42,946 nucleotides of DNA from Rubripirellula sp. (GTDB lineage Bacteria > Planctomycetota > Planctomycetia > Pirellulales > Pirellulaceae). Of this stretch, positions 26,894 to 37,400 are shown piece after piece. The position numbers and the translations under genes are program-made. Below the pieces are notes generated by a model that saw only the letters and a program-made list of their open reading frames with translations, searched no databases and was not told the DNA's origin. The DNA lies in assembly GCA_012270065.1 (NCBI GenBank), contig JAAXJB010000109.1:1-42946 (forward strand), read 5' to 3'. Within the stretch, counting starts at the first letter, position 1, and every line of letters begins with the position of its first letter.

Positions 26894-28840
26894 ATGGTTT
26901 CTGCAACCTTTCCAAAAAACGGCACGACTGCGGGTCTCGCAATCACGATTCTGATTATCTGTCTTGGCCCGGCGTTCCGAATGGCAGCAGCCAATGAAAC
27001 CGATTCGATCAGCATGGAGACCGTTTCAGGAGAAGGCATTTGGGTCGACCCGAAGTTCAGTCAACTCGCTCGCAGTGCCACCACGTTGCCCGGTCGAAAA
27101 AACACACAACAACTTCTGACAGCCAAAGTCTGGTTCGACCAGCAGTTGCTTGGCAGTGGCGATGCTTACGAGCGCCGCGTCAAACAGTTTTCAGGTTCAA
27201 AACGGCGTTCGCTTCGCATTGAAATGATCAAGGCACTACAGGAAGCAAGCCGGTCATCCCACCAAAAAGCGGCGAACGCCCTGAAAACGCGACAGGCCGC
27301 GGCTGCCAGGTCAAATATGCAACCCCACTGGATCATCAATGGATTCACCTGCACGACAACGATTGATGGGGTCGAAAAACTGAAATCCGTCCCGGGCGTC
27401 AAAAAGATTTTTCATGCCCCGCATTTCCAGCAGAGGAAAGGCAACTTTCAAACGGCAATCCCACCAACAGGCGAATCCAACAACGAACTGAACCCGCGTT
27501 ATAAAAATCCGTGGTACGTCCGATCACTTCAGGCAGATCGCGTCTGGAACGATTTCAAAATCCGGGGTGATGGCACGCTGAATGTAATCGCAGACGGGAA
27601 TTTTGCCGTGTCGCCGAATCTGGCTGCCAGCATCTATCGCAATCCGGGTGAAATCCCGGATAACCGCGTGGATGATGATCAAAATGGATATGTGGATGAT
27701 GTTCATGGCTACAACTTCACGACTCACTCGAATCGCCTCACTGTCATTCCATCGCCACTTTCAAGTTTTTCCCGGACCTTGCACGGTGCCATGTGCGCGA
27801 CGATCGTGTGTGGCAAGGGTACTCCTGAAAGTACTTTCGAATTTGGTCTTGCCCCGAACGCAAAATGGGCCGGAGTAATCGGTGGCCTGTACCAACTTGA
27901 AAATGCTGTCGAATGGGCTGTACTTCAGAAGGCTGACACCTACAGCATGAGTTTCTCTCATCCCAAGCTGGGAGAATACCGAAGCCATGTTCGTAAAATC
28001 TTCGAACATGGATCCTACTGTGGTCTTTTCTTCGTCTCGGGTGCAGGGAACTTCGCACAAACGGCCCGGATCCCCGAACAGATGCGAAGCCCTGAAGATA
28101 CGCCGGCTGTGGTTTTTGCTGCCGCAGGCGTCCAACGCGACCTGACAAGGACCAGATTTTCGAGTCAGGGACCTGTTCGCTGGGCCACGGAACATTATCA
28201 GGATGGAATGGTTCAGAAACCTGAAGTCTGCGCTTTCAATCAGGACTTGCCCTGCCAGTTGCCAGACGGAAAGGTCATCGAGGTGCAGATCAATGGCAAC
28301 TCGTTTGCCGGCCCCATGTTTTGTGGCACGATTGCGCTGATGCTCAGCGCGGATCCCGATCTGATGCCGTGGGATTGTCGTGAAATCATCATTCAAACTG
28401 CCACGGATGTGGGTGAATCAGGCTATGACTACCAGACCGGCCATGGCCTGATCAACTGTTACACCGCTGTCCGGGAAGTGCTACGACGAAAGGCATTGCG
28501 TGAAGGAAACACCGCATCACAGTTTGCGTCAGCGATCCCCCGCGATACAGCTGAACACCTGCAGGCGACACGGCCACCTGACAAGCCGGCTTTGACAGTA
28601 ATTGCCGTCCGCCCCCAGAGCCCGGCTGCTTCCGAGGGCGTGATGCCGGGTGACCGGGTAATCAGCATCAACGGAAAGATCATTGCCGATCGTAACGAGT
28701 ACGATGCGGCACGCCAGAAGGCAGCAGGAAAGCCTGTGGTTCTTGTTCTGGCCCGGGGCGACCGCAAAAAAAGTTATCAGGTGCCTCCGATTGCATGGGG
28801 ACTTTCGCTTGGAATGCGTTGGGGTGAAGTATTCAAGTAA
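26894..28840 (+). CDS. Subtilisin-like protease fused to a PDZ domain, exported
   Basis: The product (648 residues) starts with a signal peptide (VSATFPKNGTTAGLAITILI, cut near MAAA). A propeptide-like region follows to about 190, then an S8 protease domain. The catalytic residues can be placed at D234 (VIADGNF), H297 (TLHGAMCA) and S470 (NGNSFAGPM). The flanks differ from the usual DTG, HGTH and GTSMA, so activity is likely but not certain. The segment GEIPDNRVDDDQNGYVDDVHG is common in bacterial S8 proteins. Residues about 563-640 form a PDZ domain (PQSPAASEGVMPGDRVISIN), unusual behind a subtilisin. Earlier in-frame ATGs (26657, 26819) would overlap or crowd the lyase gene. It follows the pectate lyase by 124 bp. 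Confidence 0.85.
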   Translation: MVSATFPKNGTTAGLAITILIICLGPAFRMAAANETDSISMETVSGEGIWVDPKFSQLARSATTLPGRKNTQQLLTAKVWFDQQLLGSGDAYERRVKQFSGSKRRSLRIEMIKALQEASRSSHQKAANALKTRQAAAARSNMQPHWIINGFTCTTTIDGVEKLKSVPGVKKIFHAPHFQQRKGNFQTAIPPTGESNNELNPRYKNPWYVRSLQADRVWNDFKIRGDGTLNVIADGNFAVSPNLAASIYRNPGEIPDNRVDDDQNGYVDDVHGYNFTTHSNRLTVIPSPLSSFSRTLHGAMCATIVCGKGTPESTFEFGLAPNAKWAGVIGGLYQLENAVEWAVLQKADTYSMSFSHPKLGEYRSHVRKIFEHGSYCGLFFVSGAGNFAQTARIPEQMRSPEDTPAVVFAAAGVQRDLTRTRFSSQGPVRWATEHYQDGMVQKPEVCAFNQDLPCQLPDGKVIEVQINGNSFAGPMFCGTIALMLSADPDLMPWDCREIIIQTATDVGESGYDYQTGHGLINCYTAVREVLRRKALREGNTASQFASAIPRDTAEHLQATRPPDKPALTVIAVRPQSPAASEGVMPGDRVISINGKIIADRNEYDAARQKAAGKPVVLVLARGDRKKSYQVPPIAWGLSLGMRWGEVFK

Positions 28841-28912
28841 GCTTCGAAAGAAACCGGCGGATTCCTGCTGCAATAGCGCAGCATTCGAGTGAATCAATGC
28901 CCCAATCAACCA

Positions 28913-28947
28913 CGATGACGTGGCATCAGTTGCCTGTCACGTCATCG
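28913..28947. promoter_or_regulatory. Perfect 10-bp hairpin between protease and DUF1549 genes
   Basis: The arm cgatgacgtg (28913-28922) pairs perfectly with cacgtcatcg (28938-28947) across a 15-base loop. No T run follows on either strand, so it is not a standard intrinsic terminator. It lies 72 bp after the protease stop and about 110 bp before the preferred start of the next gene. It could end transcription with a factor, protect an mRNA end or bind a protein. Confidence 0.45.
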
Positions 28948-29056
28948 GCCGCCATCCTGATTTACAAAATGCATCCGATCCTGAATGCACCTCGCCATTC
29001 ACGGAAACGATACAATGCGGTGGTGCGTTTCTGACAAACAACCCGTACAGCTTCCA

Positions 29057-32000
29057 ATGCACCCGACTCGCCATAGACGAAGTACCACTTTGATCCGCTG
29101 GATGTGTGATCGGTCATGGATGAGCATGAGTCTGGTTTTTCTTACCTGCAATATCAGTCACGGCGTTGATACACCGAATGATTTTTTTGAGGCAAAAATC
29201 CGTCCCGTCCTGATCGAACACTGCCATGGCTGTCATGGCAGCAAGAAGCAGTCTGGTGGTTTGCGACTCGATCAGCGTGATTCATTTGCTCAAGGCGGAG
29301 ACACAGGGCCAATCGTGGTTGCTGGCAAACCGGATGACAGTCTGCTGATTCAGGCATTGAGACACTCAGGCGAATATGCGATGCCGCCCAAAGGAAAGTT
29401 GCCTGAACCGACAATCCGTCATTTTGAAGAGTGGGTACGACAGGGAGCCCATTGGCCGCCCGGTGGGCAGCAACTCGCCAACGGCGATGCCATGGCTCAA
29501 GCTGAGAAGATCAAAAGCCACTGGGCGTTTCAGCCAGTCAGAAAACCGCAAGTACCAGAATCGAAAAAACAAAAGCATTCCGAGGAAGAAGCCAATCGCA
29601 ATGAGGTGCAGGAAGCGGACAATGGAGTGACACAGGCAGCAAAATCAATCGATGCCTTTGTGCTCCAAAAACTCGCTGACTGCAATCTGGATCTTTCACC
29701 ACCGGCGGATCGTCGGACACTGATTCGACGCGTCACTTACTCGTTGACCGGGCTGCCTCCATCCTGGGAAGAAGTCGAGGATTTCGTCCAGGATGAAACA
29801 CCGGATGCCTATCAACAACTGGTGGAGAGGTTACTGGACTCGGTTCATTATGGTGAACACTGGGGGCGACACTGGCTGGATGTCAGCAGGTACTCCGATA
29901 CCAAAGGCTATGTCTATGGACGGGAGGAAAGGTTCTGGACCCATGCGTGGGCTTATCGGGACTGGGTTGTCAAATCACTGAATGCGGACATGCCGTATGA
30001 CCGTTTTCTGCTGTTGCAACTCGCAGCAGACCAGGTTGAGGACAGCGAACATGAAGACCTCGCTGCGATGGGTTTCCTGACTTTGGGTCGCCGCTTTCTA
30101 GGCGTGCGACGAGAGATCATCGATGACCGGATCGATGTGGTGTCCCGAGGCATGATGGGTTTGACCGTCAGTTGTGCGCGGTGCCACGATCACAAGTTCG
30201 ACCCCATACCGGCAGCCGATTACTATTCGCTGTATGGAGTTTTTGACAGCTGCATGGAACAACTGGTTCCTCTGTCAGACAGGTCGAAGCAGCGTGGAAT
30301 TTCCGCTGGCGATGCTGACGCCGATGGCAATTTTGATTCCGAGCTTCAAAAACGCCAGGCCAAATTGGCCGGGCAGATGGCTGCCCGGAGAGATGAGTCC
30401 GAATCAAGAATCCGCGAACGGGCTGCCGACTATCTCTTTGCGCAATCGGAACTTGAAAAATACCCGGCAAATGGCTTCGACCAGATTTTCGATTCAAAAG
30501 ATCTTTTGCCGGCGGTGGTCCGACGTTGGTCAAGCTTTTTACACCAAACCACCAAACGGGATGATCCAGTTTTTCTTCCGTGGAAGAAGTACGCTGGCAT
30601 CCCGGCAGACAATTTCGCCGAAGTGGCGTCCCAAATCACTCAGCAGATCAATGCCCAACACGCGTCTTTGCTGAATCCGCGAATCGCTGAACAATTCAAA
30701 ACTGCTCCAACTTCTTTACGTGAAGTCTGTAACCGGTATGGAGACATCTTTGCTGACGTCGCATCACGTTGGCACACAATGGTCAAGGAAGCAGAAGCCC
30801 GGCAAATGCCAGTACCCGGCGAAATGCCCGACCCCCATCTGGAAGCAATCCGAAAGGTTCTGTCCGGCGTCGAATCACCCTGCAAAATTCCGCCGGGGTC
30901 CATCATTGATTGCGAGACTTTCTTCGACTCGGCTGTCTGCACCGAATTATGGAAACTTCAGGGCGAGGTTGACCGCTGGATCATCCAGTCGCCACAGCAT
31001 CAGGCATTCGCTCTGACACTTCAGGACCTGCCGGTTCCAAGGGATCCGAGGATATTCAAACGCGGGGACCCACTGCGACTCGGCCGCGAGATACCGCGAC
31101 AGTTTCTGTCGGTACTTTCGGGACAGGAACGGCAACCTTTTCAAAAAGGCAGTGGCAGACTGGAACTGGCCAAAGCGATCATTGATCCGGCAAACCCGCT
31201 GACAGCAAGAGTGATCGTCAATCGCGTTTGGATGCACCACTTCGGAAGCGGCCTGGTATCGACACCAAGCGACTTCGGCACGCGGGCTGCACCACCATCT
31301 CACCCCGATCTCCTTGATTGGCTGACCACCGAGTTCATCAACAACAAATGGAGTCTGAAAAATTTGCATCGCCAAATGTTGCTGTCGAAAACATTTCAGC
31401 AGTCATCATCTGGACCAGCCCCCTACGATCGGCTGCAAGAACACCTCAACGTTGACCCTGACAATCGACTTCTGTGGAGATTCAATCCCAAGCGTTTACA
31501 GTTCGAAGAGCTGCGAGATTCAATTCTGGTTGCCAACGGACAGATCGATCTCAGAACAGGAGGAAAACCTGACCGGCTATTCAAAGCGCCATATCCCACA
31601 CGCCGCACGCTTTATGGCTTGGTGGATCGTCAGTACCTGCCGGGAACTTTGCGGATATTCGACTTTGCAAGTCCTGATCTCCACGTTCCGAAACGAAGTG
31701 AAACAACGGTGCCCCAACAGGCCCTGTTTTTCATGAATCATCCATGGATGCTGCAACAGGCGAAAATACTGGCGGAACATTCCAGTCAGCCCGAAGCCAA
31801 GAACGAGTTGGCTGATTGGCAACGGGTCACACGTCTGTTTCAAATGATCCTGCAACGGAATCCATCTTCGGAAGAGTCCAAGGATGCTCTTCGCCTGGTC
31901 AACGAGCCAGCAGACAATTCAACAGCAACCCCGCGAGAGACCCGCAAGAACTGGACTTATGGTTATGGCCCGTTCGACGACACAGAGAACAAGGCAGAGA

Positions 32001-32530
32001 GTTTTACGGAACTGCCGCATTTCACTGGCAAAGCATGGCAGGGGGGAGAGAACTTCCCGGACTCTAGACTGGGCTGGGCACAGTTGACCGCCACGGGAGG
32101 TCATCCGGGCAATGACCGACAACACGCAGTCATCCGGCGGTGGACCGCGGATAGAGATACCACAGTGAAAATCCGGAGTACCCTGACGCACGAACCTGAA
32201 ATGGGAGATGGAATCCGTGCTTTCATCACGAGTACAACTGCTGGGCTGCTTCATGGCATCGAACTGCATCATGCCAGTCGGAAACTGGATGTCGAAACAC
32301 TTGATGTGAAACGTGGTGATGTGATGGATTTCATTGTCGATATCGGAAACGGTCTCAACAATGACCAGTACCTATGGACAGTGGTGATCGAGGAGATCGG
32401 GACGACCGGCAATGAAACCATCTGGAATTCCGAGGCCGACTTTCCAACACCTGAATCAGACATCATGGATGGCTGGGAGCAACTGGCACAGGTCCTGATG
32501 TGCTCGAACGAGTTTCTGTTCATCGACTAG
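29057..32530 (+). CDS. PSCyt1-PSCyt2-PSD1 planctomycete cytochrome-like protein
   Basis: The product (1157 residues from this ATG) has a signal-like N-terminus ending near NISHG. A PSCyt1 domain follows with the haem-type motif CHGCHG (56-61) and GLRLDQRDSF. Then comes PSCyt2 (DUF1549) with CARCHDHKFDPI (C373, C376, H377), and PSD1 (DUF1553) with RVIVNRVWMHHFG and TPSDFG. Before its closing segment (VLMCSNEFLFID) sits an insert of about 150 residues (968-1115) rich in beta strands, including HFTGKAWQGG and WAQLTATGGHPGND. I recall similar inserts in other planctomycete members. ATGs at 28985 and 29102 are alternatives. It is followed at 61 bp by a DUF1501 gene. Likely an exported, possibly haem-binding protein for organic-matter breakdown; activity unproven. 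Confidence 0.92.
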   Translation: MHPTRHRRSTTLIRWMCDRSWMSMSLVFLTCNISHGVDTPNDFFEAKIRPVLIEHCHGCHGSKKQSGGLRLDQRDSFAQGGDTGPIVVAGKPDDSLLIQALRHSGEYAMPPKGKLPEPTIRHFEEWVRQGAHWPPGGQQLANGDAMAQAEKIKSHWAFQPVRKPQVPESKKQKHSEEEANRNEVQEADNGVTQAAKSIDAFVLQKLADCNLDLSPPADRRTLIRRVTYSLTGLPPSWEEVEDFVQDETPDAYQQLVERLLDSVHYGEHWGRHWLDVSRYSDTKGYVYGREERFWTHAWAYRDWVVKSLNADMPYDRFLLLQLAADQVEDSEHEDLAAMGFLTLGRRFLGVRREIIDDRIDVVSRGMMGLTVSCARCHDHKFDPIPAADYYSLYGVFDSCMEQLVPLSDRSKQRGISAGDADADGNFDSELQKRQAKLAGQMAARRDESESRIRERAADYLFAQSELEKYPANGFDQIFDSKDLLPAVVRRWSSFLHQTTKRDDPVFLPWKKYAGIPADNFAEVASQITQQINAQHASLLNPRIAEQFKTAPTSLREVCNRYGDIFADVASRWHTMVKEAEARQMPVPGEMPDPHLEAIRKVLSGVESPCKIPPGSIIDCETFFDSAVCTELWKLQGEVDRWIIQSPQHQAFALTLQDLPVPRDPRIFKRGDPLRLGREIPRQFLSVLSGQERQPFQKGSGRLELAKAIIDPANPLTARVIVNRVWMHHFGSGLVSTPSDFGTRAAPPSHPDLLDWLTTEFINNKWSLKNLHRQMLLSKTFQQSSSGPAPYDRLQEHLNVDPDNRLLWRFNPKRLQFEELRDSILVANGQIDLRTGGKPDRLFKAPYPTRRTLYGLVDRQYLPGTLRIFDFASPDLHVPKRSETTVPQQALFFMNHPWMLQQAKILAEHSSQPEAKNELADWQRVTRLFQMILQRNPSSEESKDALRLVNEPADNSTATPRETRKNWTYGYGPFDDTENKAESFTELPHFTGKAWQGGENFPDSRLGWAQLTATGGHPGNDRQHAVIRRWTADRDTTVKIRSTLTHEPEMGDGIRAFITSTTAGLLHGIELHHASRKLDVETLDVKRGDVMDFIVDIGNGLNNDQYLWTVVIEEIGTTGNETIWNSEADFPTPESDIMDGWEQLAQVLMCSNEFLFID

Positions 32531-32591
32531 AAATCAGCCTGACTCTGAACCAGTGTGTTGACGGGGCGTCGGCAATTCAACTACGGATCAA

Positions 32592-34031
32592 ATGCAAGAC
32601 ATGTCAAAAGAACCAAACCTTCCTCTGGCGAACCGGCGAGATCTGCTGAAGCGATCTGCACTGGGTCTGGGTTCACTCGCACTGATCGGTGTCCTCGGAG
32701 ATGACCAACAACTCAAGCGTGCAACATCAAAGGACATCACTGCGACTTCCATGAAGGCGAGGCCTCCACACTTTGCGGGTCGCGCGAAACGCGTGATCCA
32801 TTTCTTTCTCAATGGTGGCCCATCCCATGTCGACACCTTTGACCCCAAACCCAACCTGCTGAAATATGCGGGTAAACCACTACCGCAGACGCTGCGGACT
32901 GAACGCAAAACTGGCGCTGCATTTCCCTCGCCGTTCGAATTCAAGCGATATGGCGAATCCGGAATTGAAGTCAGCGAGTTGTTTTCACGGACTGCGTCTC
33001 ACATCGATGACATTGCCGTGATTCGATCAATGCATGCGGAAGTCCCCAATCATGAACCATCGCTGATGCTGATGAATTGCGGAGATTCTGTTCAATCGCG
33101 TCCAAGTCTTGGGTCATGGCTGCTGTATGGCCTGGGTACAGAAAACCAGAATCTTCCCGGCTTCATTGCGATGTGTCCGGGAGGACTGCCAATCAAGGAC
33201 AATGAGAACTGGCAATCTGCTTTTTTACCCGGCACGTTCCAGGGCACTTACATCGATTCCAAGCACACGGACTTCAATCGTCTCATTGAAAACATTGAAC
33301 ATCCCCAGATCCCAACGGCTCAACAACGAAAGCAGTTGAATCTGCTGGAAAAATGGAATCGGGCCCATCAGGAGAACCGCATTGATGAGCGTCTGGATTC
33401 ACGCATTGCCTCTTATGAGCTTGCCTTCCGAATGCAGCACGACGCACGTGACGCATTTGACACAACCGACGAACCGCAATACATCAAGGAAATGTACGGG
33501 AACGGGGTGCATGGACGCCAGACACTCATCGCGCGCCGCCTTGTTGAACGCGGGGTTCGATACGTCCAATTGTGGCACGGCGCCGGACAACCGTGGGACA
33601 ACCATGACAAGATCGAAGATAACCACCGCAAGCTCGCCAACGAAATTGACCAACCCATCGCCGCCTTGCTGACAGATCTGAAGCAGCGAGGAATGCTGGA
33701 TGAAACCCTGATCCTGTGGGGTGGAGAATTTGGCCGTACACCAAGCGTGGAACTGGGAGGCGGCGGCGAGTCAAAACTCGGACGGGACCACAATCATTAT
33801 GGCTTCACAGTCTGGATGGCTGGCGGGGGAATCAAAGGCGGAACCATTCATGGTGCAACCGACGAGTTCGGTTTTCGCGCAGAGCAGAACCGCACCAGCG
33901 TGCATGATCTGCATGCCACCATGCTGCATCTGCTTGGACTTGATCATGAAAAGTTGACTTACCGCTACGGCGGGCGTGATTTCCGCCTCACTGATGTTCA
34001 TGGGCGAGTGCTGAAAGAGATTCTCGCCTGA
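32592..34031 (+). CDS. DUF1501 family protein, Tat-exported (second copy)
   Basis: This 479-residue protein has a twin-arginine signal (NRRDLLKRSALGLGSLALIG, about residues 14-33), then a full DUF1501 domain. It carries HFFLNGGPSHVDTFDPKP, a GGEFGRTPS block, GRDHNHYGFTVWMAGGG and a closing YRYGGRDF. These blocks line up with the paralogue at 4426, but the proteins differ through most of their length. The gene follows its DUF1549/DUF1553 partner by 61 bp and is probably cotranscribed with it. An in-frame ATG nine bases later is possible; neither has a clear ribosome-binding site. Confidence 0.93.
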   Translation: MQDMSKEPNLPLANRRDLLKRSALGLGSLALIGVLGDDQQLKRATSKDITATSMKARPPHFAGRAKRVIHFFLNGGPSHVDTFDPKPNLLKYAGKPLPQTLRTERKTGAAFPSPFEFKRYGESGIEVSELFSRTASHIDDIAVIRSMHAEVPNHEPSLMLMNCGDSVQSRPSLGSWLLYGLGTENQNLPGFIAMCPGGLPIKDNENWQSAFLPGTFQGTYIDSKHTDFNRLIENIEHPQIPTAQQRKQLNLLEKWNRAHQENRIDERLDSRIASYELAFRMQHDARDAFDTTDEPQYIKEMYGNGVHGRQTLIARRLVERGVRYVQLWHGAGQPWDNHDKIEDNHRKLANEIDQPIAALLTDLKQRGMLDETLILWGGEFGRTPSVELGGGGESKLGRDHNHYGFTVWMAGGGIKGGTIHGATDEFGFRAEQNRTSVHDLHATMLHLLGLDHEKLTYRYGGRDFRLTDVHGRVLKEILA

Positions 34032-34466
34032 TGCTTCGCGACTCTCTGGCGTTACGCTGCAACTCATCAATTCATCACCAACGCTCTAGGTTCGCGGATG
34101 CATTCCATTGACAGACACAGATGACAGACACAGAACGCACGTTCGAATCATGTGAGAACCAAGGTGGCCTTGCTCGAACATGGCTCTGCGTGAGGTGTGC
34201 CAGCCCCCCCATGGTATTCCGCTGTGCATGCGACATGATTTCATGAGCCTTGCATCAAAAGCAAAGACTTTGAAACCAGACTGTGATTCGGCTTGGCAGC
34301 TTCGTTGCGACCATTCACTTTTCATGGAGGCAAAATGGTGGTTTTCTGATCGGAATTGCAACTGCATCGCCAGTTCTCATCTCTTGCTGCTATGATTGCA
34401 TTCTGATAGGTGCTACGCTCTCGGCACTTGAAGCTCCCAGCCCCGACCCCGGAATCAAACTGAGTC
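34032..34466. other. Intergenic region before the RND operon, with a 13-bp tandem duplication
   Basis: This 435-bp gap holds no credible gene; open frames on both strands have no recognisable product. A 13-base unit (tgacagacacaga) occurs twice in direct tandem at 34109-34134, overlapping a consensus-like TTGACA at 34108-34113. No good -10 box lies at the right distance, so I do not call a promoter there. The gap must contain the promoter of the efflux operon. Confidence 0.5.
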
Positions 34467-37400
34467 ATGAATTTCTTCATCGACCGACCCGTTTTCGCAT
34501 CTGCGATCGCGTTGATCATGATCATGGCAGGGGCGATCAGCATGATGGTCTTGCCGATTGCCCAATTTCCCCCCTTGGTACCGCCACAGGTTCAGGTTTC
34601 AACACAATATCTGGGCGCTGGCTCGGATGTGGTTTCGAAAACCGTCACCACGCCGCTTGAAGAGCAGCTCAATGGCGCTGCCGGGATGATCTACATGTCA
34701 TCCAATAGCACCAACAATGGTGATTCGATCATCACTGTCACATTCGACGTCGGTTTTGACCAGGACATTGGTCAAATGGAGTTGCTGACCAGCAGCAACG
34801 AGGCCCTGTCACAATTACCGTCGGAAGTGCAGCAGGTGGGTCTGACGATTGAGAAACACTCCACCAACATGTTGCTCGCTGTCAGCCTTCTGTCACCCGA
34901 GGGGACGCATGATGCAACGTTCCTGCAGAACTATGCCGACATTCACCTGACCGATGCCCTGTCACGAATCCCAGGGGTGGCATCCGTGACAAACTTTGGC
35001 CTCAGCAAGTATGCGATGCGTATCTGGCTGGATCCTGCCAAGCTGAACAATCTTGGCATGACAGCACTGGATGTCCAGCAGGCGATCAAGGAACAGAACC
35101 AGCAGGTTGCGGCCGGTAAAATCGGACAGGCACCCGCCCCTGAGGGGCAGGCAATCGAATTCCAGCTCAGCACACTGGGCCGGCTTGAACAGGTTTCGCA
35201 GTTCGAAAATATCATTGTGCGGGCAACCCCCGACGGTTCAGTGGTGCGCATCAAGGACATTGCCCGCGTTGAACTTGGCAGTGAAGAATATGATTGGGGG
35301 ACGCAACTCAATCGCAAGCCCACCGCGACAATCATCGTCTTTCAACTGGCGGACGCCAACGGTCTGCAAATCAAGAAAGAACTTGAAAAAACAATGGATG
35401 GACTCGCGGAACATTTCCCCGAGGACATGGAATGGGTGGTGCGCTATGACACGACCGAGTTCATCACCGACTCAATTCATGAGGTTCTGGTGACCCTGAT
35501 GCAGGCGATCGGCCTCGTGATTCTGGTCGTCTTCATTTTTCTTCAAAACGTGCGTGCCACGCTGATTCCCACCATCGCGGTTCCGGTGGCGTTGATCGGC
35601 ACGTTTGCATTCATGCTCATGTTCGGTTTTTCCATCAACACACTGAGCCTGCTTGGAATGGTGCTTGCGGTGGCTCTTGTCGTCGATGATGCGATCGTGG
35701 TAGTCGAGAATGTGATGCGCCGCCTTGATGAAGGTGGCGAGAACATGATTGAAGTCACCAAGGAGGCGTTGGCGGAAGTCCGTGGGCCAATCATTGCAAC
35801 CACGCTTGTGCTGATGGCCGTGTTCGTTCCTGTCTCCTTTATCCCCGGGATGACCGGGCAACTGTACAACCAGTTTTCATTGACGATCGCGTTGGCAGTA
35901 GGTCTTTCCGGAATCAATTCACTGACCCTCAGCCCGGCGTTGTGCGCCGTGTTTCTGAAACCCGGAGGGGAAAAAAAGAAGAACATTCTGTTTCGTGCTT
36001 TCAACTCGGGATTCGAACGTCTGGCCACGGGGTACGCGCAGGCTGTGCGTTGGATGTCAAAACTCTGGTACGTGACGATGTCAGCGTTTGCCGGTCTCTG
36101 TGTGCTGATGGTCTATCTTTTTTCCGTGACGCCGTCGGGCTTTGTTCCAGAGGAGGACCAGGGTTATGTGATGGCAATCGCCAACCTGCCCAATGGTGCA
36201 ACGATTGCAAGAACTCGGGACATCATGGACCAGGTCAGTGAAATGGCGTTGGCAACCGATGGCGTGGCGGATGTGGTGGAGGTTTCCGGCTACAACATCA
36301 TCGACTCGGTGAAACAGCCCTATGCCGGCTTCGCCTTTGTTGTCCTGAAACCATGGAGTGAGCGCACCACACCGCAAACACAACTGCACGCCATCATCAA
36401 ATCACTGAACGACAAGATGGCTGCCATTGCGGGTGCTCAAGTCAAGATCGCCAATGCCCCGGCAATCCCGGGACTGGGATCGACAGGTGGTTTCACATTC
36501 GAAATCCAGGATCTGAACGATCGTGGTGTCACTGCATTGAGCGAAGCCAGCAACAATTTCATCAAGGCTGCCCGTCAACGTCCGGAATTGGCAGGTGTCT
36601 ACACAACCTTTGATGATTCTGTGCCGCAACGCTATCTGGATGTCGATCGCACGAAAGCAAAAATACACAACGTATCAATAACCGAACTATTCGCTACTCT
36701 GCAAATCAACCTGGGGTCGCTGTACGTCAACGAGTTCAACAAGTACGGCAAAGTGTATCGCGTCTATCTTCAGGCCGAGGAAGATGCCCGTTCGGATGTC
36801 GACGACATCGGACGTTTGAAAGTACGCAATAAAGACGGAGACATGATTGACTTGAATGCCTTCGTCAACATCGAGCCACTGGTTGGCCCCTACAACATCC
36901 CCCACTACGACCAGTACAAATCCGTTGCGGTCAATGGTGCCAACGCGCCGGGCTTCAGTTCCGGGCAGGCAATCTCGGTCATGGAAGAGCTTGCCAACAA
37001 TGAGTTGTCGGATGGCTTCGGATTCCAGTGGACGGGAATCACTTACCAGCAATTGAAGGCGGGCAATCTTGCTCCGTTGATTTTTGCTCTGTCGCTTGTG
37101 TTCGTCTTTCTGGTTCTCGCGGCCCAATACGAAAGCTGGACAATGCCCATCATGGTACTTCTGGGAGTACCGCTGGGACTACTTGGGGCTGCTGGTGCGT
37201 TGGCTGTACGCGGACTTGATCTGGATGTTTACGGGCAGATTGGATTGGTCATGCTGATTGGCCTGACGGCCAAAAACGGAATTCTCATTGTGGAATTTGC
37301 AGCAGATCAACGCCGCAAAGGCTCGACAATCCTCGAAGCGGCAATGGAAGCAGCACGTGTCCGCTTGCGTCCGATTCTGATGACGGCTCTTGCCTTCATC

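Noticed and set aside
34138-34156. tRNA-like T-loop (GTTCGAATC)
   Set aside because: The flanking bases do not form a T-stem without a mismatch, and no acceptor, D or anticodon arm is present.
35472-36028. Leftward frames inside the RND pump gene
   Set aside because: Antisense shadows of an intact, well-conserved pump gene.
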